From assembly GCA_902767465.1 (NCBI GenBank), contig CACXHM010000151.1, positions 1 to 14,172 on the forward strand: 14,172 nucleotides of DNA, in the 5' to 3' direction. Below the pieces are notes generated by a model, which did not search any database, was not told the DNA's origin, and saw only the letters and a list, made by a program, of their open reading frames with translations. Numbering within the stretch: position 1 is the first letter of the stretch; each line of letters starts with the position of its first letter. Position numbers and translations under genes: made by a program. Below, piece by piece: positions 7,115-14,172 of this stretch. Origin of the DNA: an uncultured Bacteroidia bacterium. Its GTDB lineage: Bacteria > Bacteroidota > Bacteroidia > Bacteroidales > UBA932.

Positions 7115-9544
7115 CTAGAATTTATAAGTATAGGAAATGGACGGAAGTATAGGCAGCAGGGTGATCTTGGTAAGATTGGTCTTCTTGATGCCATTTTCGC
7201 TCTCCCAATCTGCGAATACGAAATTGGGGTTCATATTGTTGTATGCGTTATAAACGCCGAAACTCCATACTGCCTCCCCGTGCCGTTTCTGCTTTGTGTG
7301 GTTGAGGCTGAGGTTCAGCCTGTGACTGGGAGGGAGCCGGTAGTTATTGCGAGAAGGAGAATAGTCCTCTGTGCTCACGGATCCGTCGGGATAGAGTACG
7401 GTCGTCTGCCTTTCCGGAATTGTCATGGTGCCTCCGGAAGCAAAGGTCCATGTGGCGCTTAGAGCAAGGGCTTTGCTGAATTTATGATTGACGACAAGCG
7501 AAATATTGTGCCTTCGGTCGTACCTGTAGGGGAAAGGTTTTCCACCGTTGATGACTCCGTCCGGGAAGACCCGGTCGCTCCATGCCAGTGTGTATCCAAG
7601 CCATCCGGTTGTGGGACCGTCCTTTTTCTCGATGAAAAGTTCTATGCCGCGCGCGAGGCCTTCACCCATCTCCACATTGTTCTGCCAATTGGCGGAGTTT
7701 CCGAAAAATGAAGTGCCGTCGCTGTATTCCAGGATATTGTGCATCCATTTGTAATAGCCTTCAAGCGAAAATTCCCAGCCTGCAATACCGCTATAGTAGG
7801 CGCCGAGCGATACCTGGTCGGAGGTGACAGGCCTGATTTTGTCGGTGATGGGTACCCACAGGTCCATTGGCAGTGTAATCTTTGCTGGAGACAGCAGATG
7901 TACATATTGTGCCATCCTGGAATAGGAGGCCTTGGCCGCGATATCGCGGGTGAAATTATACTTTGCGCTCAGACGCGGTTCCAACGACCAATAAGGTGTG
8001 CCCATAGTGTAGAAGAACGAGGCATGCAGTCCGGGATTGACGGTGAGCCTTTCTCCTATAGAGATGTCGTCTTCGGCGTAGAGGGATAGTTCATGTCCGT
8101 GCAGAATGTTGTTTGCCGATGCTTTGAAAGTGGTATCCACCTGTGTCTCGGAAGCCTCGCTTTCATAGATGTATCCGCCAAGAGTTTCAGGGATGAAACT
8201 GTGATTTACATATTCCCCTCCGAATTTGATCAGATGCTTTGGAGACGGGGTGAAGTCGAAATCAAGTTTTGCAGTGAAATCCCGCATTCCAGAGTTGTAT
8301 CCGATGTTGTATATGCTCTTGTCTTTCTTGCCTTCTTCCACGGAAACCTCCTCGAGATCCACCCCGATATGCATCTTATACCGCGTGTATGCGATGGTGG
8401 TATTTGCGAAGAGTTTGCTGTTGAAGACGTGGTTCCAACGGAGGGCTGCAAGGGTGTTACCCCAGCGTATGCCAATATTGTCGGAATCGGAGTAAGAGTA
8501 GCTGTTCATCGTTATCCCGTCTCCCCGCATCCCGTTTCCGGAAGACTTGTCCTTATAGTAGAAAATGTCCCTTCCGTTGTAGGCGTTCAGGAAAAGCCGG
8601 TCCCTGTTGGAAATCCGCCAGGTCAGTTTCCCGTTGAGGTCGTAGAAGAAGTAGTTCCCGTTGATATCGTTTGCTACGAGGATGGGAGTGAAGAATACGG
8701 TGTGCATCCCTCGTCCGCTGACGCTGAAGGAAAGTTTATCCTTGATGATGGGCCCTTCCAGATGGAGTTTGTCGCTGATGGCACCCACACTCACCGTGCC
8801 ATGATATTCCTTCAGGTTTCCGTCGTTGGTGCGGATGTCTATGATGGAGGAGATCCGTCCGCCATATCTCGCAGGGAAGGAACCTTTATATAGGGTGACT
8901 TTCTTCACCGCTTCGGGCTGGAAGATAGAGAAGATCCCAAGAAGATGCTCTGCGTTGTACAAAGATATGCCGTCCAGCAAAAGGAGATTCTCTTCAGGTC
9001 CGCCTCCCCTTACATAAATGCCGGAAAAACCTTCGGTTCCGGCCTGAACTCCGGGCATCAGCTGTATGGTTTTCAGCACGTCGGCCTCGCCGAAAAGGGT
9101 CGGAGTCTGTTGTATCACTGTCACGGGCACCTCTATTGCGCTCATCTTGGTGGAAAGGATGCCCGCGTCCCTGGTAGCCACTACCGTGGCGCTGCTCAGT
9201 TGCAGGTCCGGGTTGAGGGCGATATTTATGGTGGTATCCCTCTGGAGATCAAGAGGAAGAGTGCGGTCGGAATAACCCATATATGAGAAAGTAAGCTCGT
9301 GCCGGCCCTTTCCGAGGGTGAGAGTATAGAAACCATATGGGTTGGTCACCACCCCCGTGAGGGCGGCTCCGCTTCCGGTCGACACTCCCGCCGAAATCAG
9401 GGTTTCCCCCGTTTTGGCATCCGTAATATATCCGCTGATGGTCGCACGCCCCGTCTGCGCGAATGCGCCCGGGAGTCCCGCCGCCACAGTACCGGATAAT
9501 AGTATTGCAAAGGCCAGCGAGGCCCGCAGAATCCTCAATTCCAT
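7115..9544 (-). CDS. TonB-dependent outer-membrane receptor
   Basis: The protein has 809 aa from the ATG at 9544; a GTG two codons upstream (9550) is also possible. Residues 1-30 are a signal peptide ending AFAQ. Next comes a carboxypeptidase-D regulatory-like domain (about 33-112: ATISGYITDAKTGETL, then NPYGFYTL). A plug domain (about 130-240) contains YVRGGGPEENLLLLDG (177-192) and FPARYGGR (223-230). The beta-barrel fills the rest and ends SYTYKF. There is no STN domain and the length is below that of SusC proteins, so it is probably a smaller FecA-like or DUF4249-linked type. It imports an unknown substrate using TonB energy. The downstream lipoprotein is its likely partner. No substrate-specific gene lies nearby. 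Confidence 0.95.
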   Translation of the reverse strand: MELRILRASLAFAILLSGTVAAGLPGAFAQTGRATISGYITDAKTGETLISAGVSTGSGAALTGVVTNPYGFYTLTLGKGRHELTFSYMGYSDRTLPLDLQRDTTINIALNPDLQLSSATVVATRDAGILSTKMSAIEVPVTVIQQTPTLFGEADVLKTIQLMPGVQAGTEGFSGIYVRGGGPEENLLLLDGISLYNAEHLLGIFSIFQPEAVKKVTLYKGSFPARYGGRISSIIDIRTNDGNLKEYHGTVSVGAISDKLHLEGPIIKDKLSFSVSGRGMHTVFFTPILVANDINGNYFFYDLNGKLTWRISNRDRLFLNAYNGRDIFYYKDKSSGNGMRGDGITMNSYSYSDSDNIGIRWGNTLAALRWNHVFNSKLFANTTIAYTRYKMHIGVDLEEVSVEEGKKDKSIYNIGYNSGMRDFTAKLDFDFTPSPKHLIKFGGEYVNHSFIPETLGGYIYESEASETQVDTTFKASANNILHGHELSLYAEDDISIGERLTVNPGLHASFFYTMGTPYWSLEPRLSAKYNFTRDIAAKASYSRMAQYVHLLSPAKITLPMDLWVPITDKIRPVTSDQVSLGAYYSGIAGWEFSLEGYYKWMHNILEYSDGTSFFGNSANWQNNVEMGEGLARGIELFIEKKDGPTTGWLGYTLAWSDRVFPDGVINGGKPFPYRYDRRHNISLVVNHKFSKALALSATWTFASGGTMTIPERQTTVLYPDGSVSTEDYSPSRNNYRLPPSHRLNLSLNHTKQKRHGEAVWSFGVYNAYNNMNPNFVFADWESENGIKKTNLTKITLLPILPSISYTYKF

Positions 9545-9585
9545 ATTCACTTAAAACGCAGAATCGCAATTGCTTGAATTAAGAT

Positions 9586-9595
9586 GCAAATACTA
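9586..9595 (-). promoter_or_regulatory. Possible promoter of the TonB receptor operon
   Basis: The minus strand reads TAGTATTTGC about 41 nt before the receptor's ATG. It resembles TAnnTTTG with one extra base in the spacer. A TTTG lies about 15-16 bp upstream, slightly closer than the usual 19-21 bp. The 113-bp gap between the receptor and thyA holds no other clear signal, apart from a 4-bp TGAC/GTCA stem at 9638-9649 that is too weak to call a terminator. Confidence 0.3.
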
Positions 9596-9663
9596 CGCCC
9601 CAGGCTGCACCAAACGAACAGGAAGGGTGGAGCAAAATGACCTAAGTCAGAGACGGATCCCGC

Positions 9664-10458
9664 CTACACCGCTACCGGAGCTTTGATAGCTGGCCAGGGG
9701 TCGTAGCCTTCAAGGGTGAAGTCTTCGTACTTGAAGTCGAACACGCTCTTTACATCGGGATTCAGGATCATCCTGGGCAGGGGACGGGGCTCGCGGCTGA
9801 GCTGCTCCGCCACCTGGTCGAAATGGTTGAGGTAGATGTGGGTGTCTCCCGTTGTGTGGATGAACTCTCCCGGCTGAAGGCCGCAGCTTTGGGCGATCAT
9901 CATCGTGAGCAAAGCATACGATGCGATGTTGAACGGAACTCCAAGGAAGGTGTCGGCGCTTCGCTGGTAGAGTTGACAACTGAGCCGCCCTTCTGCTACA
10001 TAGAACTGGAAGAGGCAATGGCATGGAGGCAGGGCCATCTTGTCCACTTCTCCCGGATTCCAGGCGCAGACCAGCATGCGGCGCGAGTCCGGATTATTCT
10101 TGATGGTCTCGATTACCTGCGAAAGCTGGTCGATACTGCGTCCGTCGGGGGCCGGCCAGCTGCGCCACTGGTGACCGTAAACCGGACCGAGGTCTCCGTT
10201 CTCGTCGGCCCATTCGTCCCAGATGGTCACCTTATGGTCCTGAAGATACTTGACGTTCGTATCTCCCGCAATGAACCACAGGAGCTCATAAATAATGGAT
10301 TTCAAATGAACCTTTTTCGTGGTAAGCAGCGGAAAACCCTCCGAAAGGTCGAAGCGCATCTGATAGCCGAAAACGCTTTGTGTTCCAACTCCGGTGCGGT
10401 CATGTTTGATAACTCCGTTCTCGCGGATGTGCCGCAGTAAATCAAGATACTGTTTCAT
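9664..10458 (-). CDS. thyA: Thymidylate synthase
   Basis: This enzyme methylates dUMP to dTMP with 5,10-methylene-tetrahydrofolate, releasing dihydrofolate. At 264 aa it has the length of the E. coli enzyme and matches its residue numbering: R21 in HDRTGVGT, R126-R127 (phosphate binding), the nucleophile C146 in LPPCHCLFQFYV, D169 and N177 in RSADTFLGVPFNIASY, and H207/Y209 in GDTHIYLNHF. The C-terminus AIKAPVAV is intact, so all catalytic parts are present. The start ATG overlaps the stop of the aldose 1-epimerase gene (ATGA), which suggests translational coupling. The partner enzyme FolA is encoded just beyond that gene, on the other strand. Confidence 0.98.
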   Translation of the reverse strand: MKQYLDLLRHIRENGVIKHDRTGVGTQSVFGYQMRFDLSEGFPLLTTKKVHLKSIIYELLWFIAGDTNVKYLQDHKVTIWDEWADENGDLGPVYGHQWRSWPAPDGRSIDQLSQVIETIKNNPDSRRMLVCAWNPGEVDKMALPPCHCLFQFYVAEGRLSCQLYQRSADTFLGVPFNIASYALLTMMIAQSCGLQPGEFIHTTGDTHIYLNHFDQVAEQLSREPRPLPRMILNPDVKSVFDFKYEDFTLEGYDPWPAIKAPVAV

Positions 10459-11504
10459 AAAACTCCAAATGCCCAGATGATAGCTTGTTCATATTGTTCG
10501 CCCGGCTTCAGCACCACGGGAGGGTATTCCGGCTTGTTGGGGCTGTCGGGAAAATGCTGACACTCGATAGCCACGGCATCATAATCATGATAGATGTGGC
10601 CGTTCTTCCCGACCGGACATCCTCCCAGCCAGTTTCCAGGATATACCTGTACTCCGGGATGGGTGGTGTAGATCTTCACCGAGCGGCCGCTCTTTTCGGA
10701 GCAAAGTTCCGCAGCCTCGCAGAGTTGCCCGTCGATGTACCCGTCGATTACCCAGCAGGCATCATAGCCTTTACCGTATCTGAGGGCGGGGAAATCTGCA
10801 CGCATGTCGCGGCCGATGGGCTTTGCGGTGATGAAATCCATGGGCGTACCGGCTACCGGCTCCGACCCTCCCAGGGGGATCAGGCTTTCGTCGGTGGGGA
10901 GGTACTCGGATGCGTTGAGGCGGAGAAGATGTCCTTCGACGCTGCCGGAGCCTTCGCCGTCAAGATTGAAATAAACGTGGTTGGTGAGGTTTACAACGGT
11001 GTCAGCATCGGTCACGGCGGCAAAACTGAGTTCCAGTTCATTGGCGTCGGTCCAAACATAGCGGGCGGTAACCTTCAGGTTGCCAGGATATCCCATTTCG
11101 CCGTCTTCCGAAAAGTACATGAACTCAACAGCGTCCCCGTCTATCCTGGATTCCCAGACCTTGTTCTGGAATCCATCAGGACCGCCATGTAAATGATTCG
11201 GGCCGTTGTTTATAGGTAATTTATATGTTTTGCCGTCAATTACCAAATGTCCCTTGGCAATTCGGTTGGCAAAACGCCCCGGAACCTTGCCGGCACACGG
11301 GCCGTCGGCAAAATAGCTCTCCGGCTCGCTGTAACCGATAACCACGTCGTCGAGATTGCCGTTCCTGTCGGGGACATGCACTTCGAGGATCGCTGCTCCA
11401 ATGCTCCCGAGCACGACATATGCTCCGGAAGCGTTCGTCATTTTATATTTATAGATGTCCTGGTCTTTTACCCGGCCCCAAAGGGCCTTGCTGATAGCTG
11501 TCAT
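10455..11504 (-). CDS. galM: Aldose 1-epimerase (mutarotase)
   Basis: The protein has 349 aa and is predicted to interconvert alpha and beta anomers of aldoses such as galactose or glucose. Family landmarks in order are GRFANRI (R81), NHLHGGPDGF (H106, matching the H96 region of the Lactococcus enzyme), NLTNHVYFNLDG (H176, the likely catalytic acid), GYDACWVID (D248, sugar binding) and AIECQHFPDSPNKPEYP (E314, the catalytic base). No signal peptide is visible, so it is likely cytoplasmic. It is the first gene of a two-gene unit with thyA. The two have no pathway in common, so the link is probably just shared transcription. A well-placed -7 box lies about 27 nt upstream. The exact sugar cannot be told from sequence. 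Confidence 0.95.
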   Translation of the reverse strand: MTAISKALWGRVKDQDIYKYKMTNASGAYVVLGSIGAAILEVHVPDRNGNLDDVVIGYSEPESYFADGPCAGKVPGRFANRIAKGHLVIDGKTYKLPINNGPNHLHGGPDGFQNKVWESRIDGDAVEFMYFSEDGEMGYPGNLKVTARYVWTDANELELSFAAVTDADTVVNLTNHVYFNLDGEGSGSVEGHLLRLNASEYLPTDESLIPLGGSEPVAGTPMDFITAKPIGRDMRADFPALRYGKGYDACWVIDGYIDGQLCEAAELCSEKSGRSVKIYTTHPGVQVYPGNWLGGCPVGKNGHIYHDYDAVAIECQHFPDSPNKPEYPPVVLKPGEQYEQAIIWAFGVL

Positions 11505-11530
11505 GGGTCTTCTCGGATTGATTATATCTT

Positions 11531-11538
11531 CAAAGGTA
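11531..11538 (-). promoter_or_regulatory. -7 box TACCTTTG for galM-thyA
   Basis: This is an exact TAnnTTTG match on the minus strand, with 26 nt between it and the galM ATG, giving a leader of roughly 20 nt. No clear TTTG is seen at the -33 position. The region upstream overlaps the folA promoter that points the other way. Confidence 0.5.
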
Positions 11539-11560
11539 GTAAAAATCCGCTAATTATCAT

Positions 11561-11568
11561 TATATTTG
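11561..11568 (+). promoter_or_regulatory. -7 box TATATTTG directly before folA
   Basis: This is an exact TAnnTTTG match ending 4 nt before the folA ATG at 11573. If used, the transcript would start at or very near the start codon. It lies back-to-back with the galM box at 11531-11538, with 22 bp between them, so the polymerase sites would overlap. A -33 motif is not evident. Confidence 0.45.
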
Positions 11569-11572
11569 AGCC

Positions 11573-12067
11573 ATGCTCAAATGTCTTATAGTTGCCATCG
11601 CCGATAATTACGGCATAGGGGTCAAGGGGGAACTCCCTTGGCACATTTCCGAAGACCTTCAATATTTCAAGGCAGTCACGAAAGGCTATCCCGTAATCAT
11701 GGGACGGACCACATATTATTCGCTTCCCTTCCGTCCACTAAAGGGCCGCAAGAACATCGTCCTCAATCTTGGCGGAGACCCTATCCCGGAAGCAACCTGC
11801 GTTTATTCGTTCGAAGAGGCATGGAAAGAGGCTGAAGCCGAGGGAAAAGACAAGTGCTTTATTATGGGAGGAGCTTCGGTTTACAAGGCGGCTATGCCTG
11901 AGATGGACAGACTGTATATCACTCATGTTCACACCGAGGTGAAGGATGCGGATGCCTTCTTTCCCGTCATTGATCCGGAGGTGTGGAAAAAGGTGAGTGT
12001 CTCGGAAACCCATACCGATCCGGAAACAGGATATAAATTCGAATTTGTAGTTTACGAAAAGAGTTAA
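11573..12067 (+). CDS. folA: Dihydrofolate reductase
   Basis: This enzyme reduces dihydrofolate to tetrahydrofolate with NADPH, restoring the cofactor that ThyA oxidises. At 164 aa it is close to the usual bacterial length. Motifs in order are IVAIADNYGIGVKGELPWHI at the N-terminus, the catalytic acid D28 in SEDLQYFK (equivalent to E. coli D27), VIMGRTTYYSLPFRPLKGRK (the NADPH-binding region, with the conserved GRxT and GRKN elements), and FIMGGASVY, the glycine pair of the cofactor site. The ATG at 11573 puts the first strand at the standard position. No Shine-Dalgarno is visible and a -7 box abuts the start. The end overlaps the open frame of the next lipoprotein gene, and three tightly packed genes follow. 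Confidence 0.97.
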   Translation: MLKCLIVAIADNYGIGVKGELPWHISEDLQYFKAVTKGYPVIMGRTTYYSLPFRPLKGRKNIVLNLGGDPIPEATCVYSFEEAWKEAEAEGKDKCFIMGGASVYKAAMPEMDRLYITHVHTEVKDADAFFPVIDPEVWKKVSVSETHTDPETGYKFEFVVYEKS

Positions 12068-12668
12068 GTTCATAATTGCAGCCTTTCTGCTGTGCTCGTG
12101 CTCCACGACCAGATATGTCGGCGGAGAAAAGCCTGTAATTGATGAACTTACCTTCGTGGCGCCTTATTGCCGTATTGACTGTGTGGACAAAAACGGGAAC
12201 GCCCGCTATTCCGACAGCCTTTCGGCAAAGGCGGAAAAAACCATATGCGATGCGCTCGGGCAGCTGGATCTGCCCATAGTCAAAACCATAACGGTGGTCG
12301 GGCGAAGCAATCAGGAGGCGCTGGATCATGATTACGAATGGATCCGGAGCCTGAAAACAGGCAGTTTGGAAGATGCCCGGCTTCCCGGAGCCTTGCAGGC
12401 TTTCCTGGCGCTTAATTCAACGAAATATGCCCTTCTGATTTATTCAGAAGGTTTCGTCTGGGAGAGATTCCCGTCGTTTCCGGACGAAGATTTACTTAAA
12501 TATGGATCATCGATCTATCTGCTTATTGCAGACGTAAAGACGGGTAAGTTAGTGTATTACAACCGTTCCGTTCCGGAAGAGGCGGATCCTCTCAGCAGCA
12601 GGATGATTCTCCGGAGGGTGCAGTTATTATTGGAAGAGTTAAATGTCGGAAAACAAAAGCAGGTTTAA
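12054..12668 (+). CDS. Unknown lipoprotein lacking a standard start codon
   Basis: This frame opens after a TAG at 12048-12050 and encodes a clear lipoprotein leader, KRVKFIIAAFLLCSC followed by STTRYVGG. No ATG, GTG or TTG lies ahead of that leader. Candidate starts are ACG at 12054, ATA at 12072 or ATT at 12075. The first standard codon, GTG at 12156, comes after the lipobox and would give a 170-aa protein without export signal. From 12054 the product is 204 aa. The mature part has no family I recognise. It includes ALLIYSEGFVWERFP and a strand-turn-strand segment, SSIYLLIADVKTGKLVYYNRS, resembling small Bacteroidales lipoproteins that report a value. It overlaps folA upstream and the NSS transporter gene by 26 bp downstream, so it is translated within an operon. 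The start is uncertain; the coding frame is not. Confidence 0.7.
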   Translation, partial: TKRVKFIIAAFLLCSCSTTRYVGGEKPVIDELTFVAPYCRIDCVDKNGNARYSDSLSAKAEKTICDALGQLDLPIVKTITVVGRSNQEALDHDYEWIRSLKTGSLEDARLPGALQAFLALNSTKYALLIYSEGFVWERFPSFPDEDLLKYGSSIYLLIADVKTGKLVYYNRSVPEEADPLSSRMILRRVQLLLEELNVGKQKQV

Positions 12669-13890
12669 CAGCCGGTTCGCCGCCATTATGGCCATGGCCG
12701 GTTCTGCCGTCGGGCTGGGCAACATCTGGCTCTTTCCCTACATGGTTGGAGAACATGGCGGGGCGGCGTTCATCATCGTTTACATTGCTTTTTGCATACT
12801 GGTGAGCCTGCCTATCTTTATTGCTGAATCAACGGCCGGGAGGGTTTCCCGGAAAGAGGGCTATTCCATAATGAACAAAGTGGCTCCTGTGACGATTCTT
12901 GCTTCGTTCATAATCTTGTCATTCTACAGCGTGGTTGGCGGTTGGAGTTTCGATTATCTGATCCGTTCGTTTGCGGGCGGCTTCAGCGGGAAGGATATCG
13001 CCGAGGCGAAGGAAGTTTTTGCCGGCATGAACGGTTCCGTAGTCGAAAATGTGAGTTGCATGCTGGTTTTCCTCGGAATGACAGCCATGATAGTGGTGGC
13101 CGGCGTCGACAAGGGAATAGGACGCTTTTCCAAGATTTCGATCCCCGTGCTATTCATTATGGTTGTGCTGATCGCCATCGAGTCGCTCCGCCTGCCGGGA
13201 TCCGGGAAAGGCATCGAATACCTTATCCGACCGGACTGGAGCAAACTCGACGGCCCCGCCATTGCTGCGGCACTGGGACAGTCCTTCTTCAGCCTGTCGC
13301 TCGGCGTGGGCAGCATCTACACCTATGCTTCGTATATGAGAGAGGAAGACAGCGTGCTGCGCGCCGGAGGATGGACCGCATTCTTTGATACCGCCTTCGC
13401 GCTGCTTGCAGGGCTTGCCATCATGCCTGCCGTGTTTGCGGCCGGGATAGAGCCTGGTGCGGGACCGTCGCTCGTATTCGAGACGCTTCCCGTCATCTTC
13501 TCGAGGATGGGTGTCGTGCTCCCGGTGATTTTCTTCCTTGCCATCCTTATTGCCGCCCTCAGTTCGTCGATTTCGCTTCTCGAAGTGGTGGTGAGTTGGC
13601 TGGTGCACAGCCGCGGAATGCGACGCCGATACGCCGTTCTGCTGGTTTTTTTCTCCGCTGCCTTCCTCGGCAGCGCCTGCGCGGTCGCCCCGAAGGTGTT
13701 CGCCGCCTGCGATTTCCTGTCGTCCAATGTCTTCATGATGATAGGAGCTCTTTTGTTTGCCCTGATCACCGGCTGGATCCTTCCTCGCGAAGAGGTCATG
13801 CGCCACGTCCGCTACCGCTTCGCCTACGCCCTCATCCGCTACGCCGCTCCCGTGATGATCGTCGCCATCGCCGTAACGAATCTGCTGTAA
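12643..13890 (+). CDS. Sodium-dependent transporter, NSS/SNF family
   Basis: The protein has 415 aa and is very hydrophobic, with about 10-11 membrane segments, shorter than LeuT but near other bacterial NSS proteins. The TM1 signature is AGSAVGLGNIWLFPYMVGEHGG (residues 19-40, listed here in two parts: AGSAVGLGNIWL and FPYMVGEHGG), and TM6 carries FFSLSLGVGSIYTYASYM (215-232), which matches LeuT TM6 closely, with Ser where LeuT has the sodium ligand Thr254. SFYSVVGGW (93-101) fits TM3, with Y95 where LeuT has Tyr108. Substrates of the family are amino acids or amines taken up with sodium; the substrate here is unknown. In TM1 a Leu (L30) stands where most members have the Arg of the outer gate. 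It overlaps the upstream lipoprotein gene by 26 bp and sits 3 bp before the next gene. Confidence 0.93.
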   Translation: MSENKSRFNSRFAAIMAMAGSAVGLGNIWLFPYMVGEHGGAAFIIVYIAFCILVSLPIFIAESTAGRVSRKEGYSIMNKVAPVTILASFIILSFYSVVGGWSFDYLIRSFAGGFSGKDIAEAKEVFAGMNGSVVENVSCMLVFLGMTAMIVVAGVDKGIGRFSKISIPVLFIMVVLIAIESLRLPGSGKGIEYLIRPDWSKLDGPAIAAALGQSFFSLSLGVGSIYTYASYMREEDSVLRAGGWTAFFDTAFALLAGLAIMPAVFAAGIEPGAGPSLVFETLPVIFSRMGVVLPVIFFLAILIAALSSSISLLEVVVSWLVHSRGMRRRYAVLLVFFSAAFLGSACAVAPKVFAACDFLSSNVFMMIGALLFALITGWILPREEVMRHVRYRFAYALIRYAAPVMIVAIAVTNLL

Positions 13891-13893
13891 GAT

Positions 13894-14172
13894 ATGAAAC
13901 TGTACGCGGCCTTCGGATTACTTATTCTTTCGTTCCTGTCGTCTTGTAAGGGGAACGAGAATACAGAGGTTTTTTATGGTATTGCCAGAGAATTTGAAAG
14001 TAATCCGTCGAATGTCGTACAGATAGTAGAGAAAGATGGTCGCTTATCATGTTTGTTACAGACTGAAAAACATGGAGAAAAGACCCGGAGATTGAAGGCC
14101 TTTGTCATACATGGGTGTTACCTTCTTGCAAACAGGGATAATTCCGGGGCTCTGAGGTGTTTTACATCTGCA
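13894..14172 (+). CDS. Lipoprotein, partial, cut by the window edge
   Basis: The frame stays open from the ATG at 13894 to the end of the window (93 codons), so the C-terminus is missing. The leader MKLYAAFGLLILSFLSSC has a good lipobox (LSSC, C18), so it should be exported and lipid-anchored. The visible mature part is mostly hydrophilic. The last residues (GCYLLANRDNSGALRCFTSA) look like one helix pair of a tetratricopeptide repeat, as in the TPR lipoproteins and sensor-like proteins of Bacteroidales, but one partial repeat cannot settle this. It starts 3 bp after the NSS transporter stop codon and is likely the fourth gene of the folA operon. Confidence 0.75.
   Translation, partial: MKLYAAFGLLILSFLSSCKGNENTEVFYGIAREFESNPSNVVQIVEKDGRLSCLLQTEKHGEKTRRLKAFVIHGCYLLANRDNSGALRCFTSA

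Noticed and set aside
8093..8893. 266-codon plus-strand frame
   Set aside because: It is antisense to the TonB receptor barrel and has no family features.
9638..9649. Terminator after thyA
   Set aside because: The TGAC/GTCA stem has only 4 bp; the TTTT after it on the minus strand is suggestive but not enough.
13150..13806. Two long minus-strand frames
   Set aside because: They are antisense to the NSS transporter, of low complexity, charged composition and without plausible starts or signals.

Overview
The window looks like chromosome from a Bacteroidota bacterium, most likely order Bacteroidales. The signs are a DUF4249 lipoprotein paired with a TonB-dependent receptor, a DUF5106/thioredoxin-type lipoprotein, outer-membrane proteins ending in Phe, start codons without Shine-Dalgarno sequences, and promoter-like TAnnTTTG boxes. 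I cannot place it to genus. I saw no tRNA, rRNA, transposase, phage gene or CRISPR array.

Layout. Positions 1-379 carry no convincing gene. The first ~258 bp are a regular array of imperfect inverted-repeat units (36-bp unit plus 16-bp linker, period 52 bp, two alternating unit types) that runs off the left edge. It is followed by two hairpins just downstream of a minus-strand gene. Positions 380-3373 (minus) encode a large secreted protein with an HExxH zinc-peptidase domain, a probable beta-propeller and a C-terminal outer-membrane barrel. Divergent from it, 3434-5176 (plus) encodes a Na/Pi-cotransporter-type membrane protein with a PhoU-like tail. This overlaps a thioredoxin-fold lipoprotein at 5157-6137. 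Convergent with that pair, and overlapping it by 27 bp, is a minus-strand pair: a TonB-dependent receptor (7115-9544) followed by a DUF4249 lipoprotein (6111-7109), an outer-membrane uptake module of unknown substrate.

Next comes a minus-strand pair, aldose 1-epimerase (10455-11504) and thymidylate synthase (9664-10458), joined by a 4-bp ATGA overlap. A 68-bp divergent promoter region separates them from a plus-strand operon: dihydrofolate reductase (11573-12067), an unknown lipoprotein (about 12054-12668) with no standard start codon in front of its signal peptide, a neurotransmitter:sodium symporter family transporter (12643-13890), and a lipoprotein cut by the right edge (13894-). ThyA oxidises methylene-tetrahydrofolate to dihydrofolate and FolA reduces it again, so the divergent region controls two halves of one cycle.

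Most of the window is ordinary housekeeping and envelope content. The points most worth a second look are the 52-bp periodic array, the lipoprotein lacking a canonical start, promoter boxes that abut start codons (possible leaderless mRNAs), the peptidase-propeller-barrel fusion, and the symporter that lacks the usual gate arginine. I found no clearly new multi-gene system.
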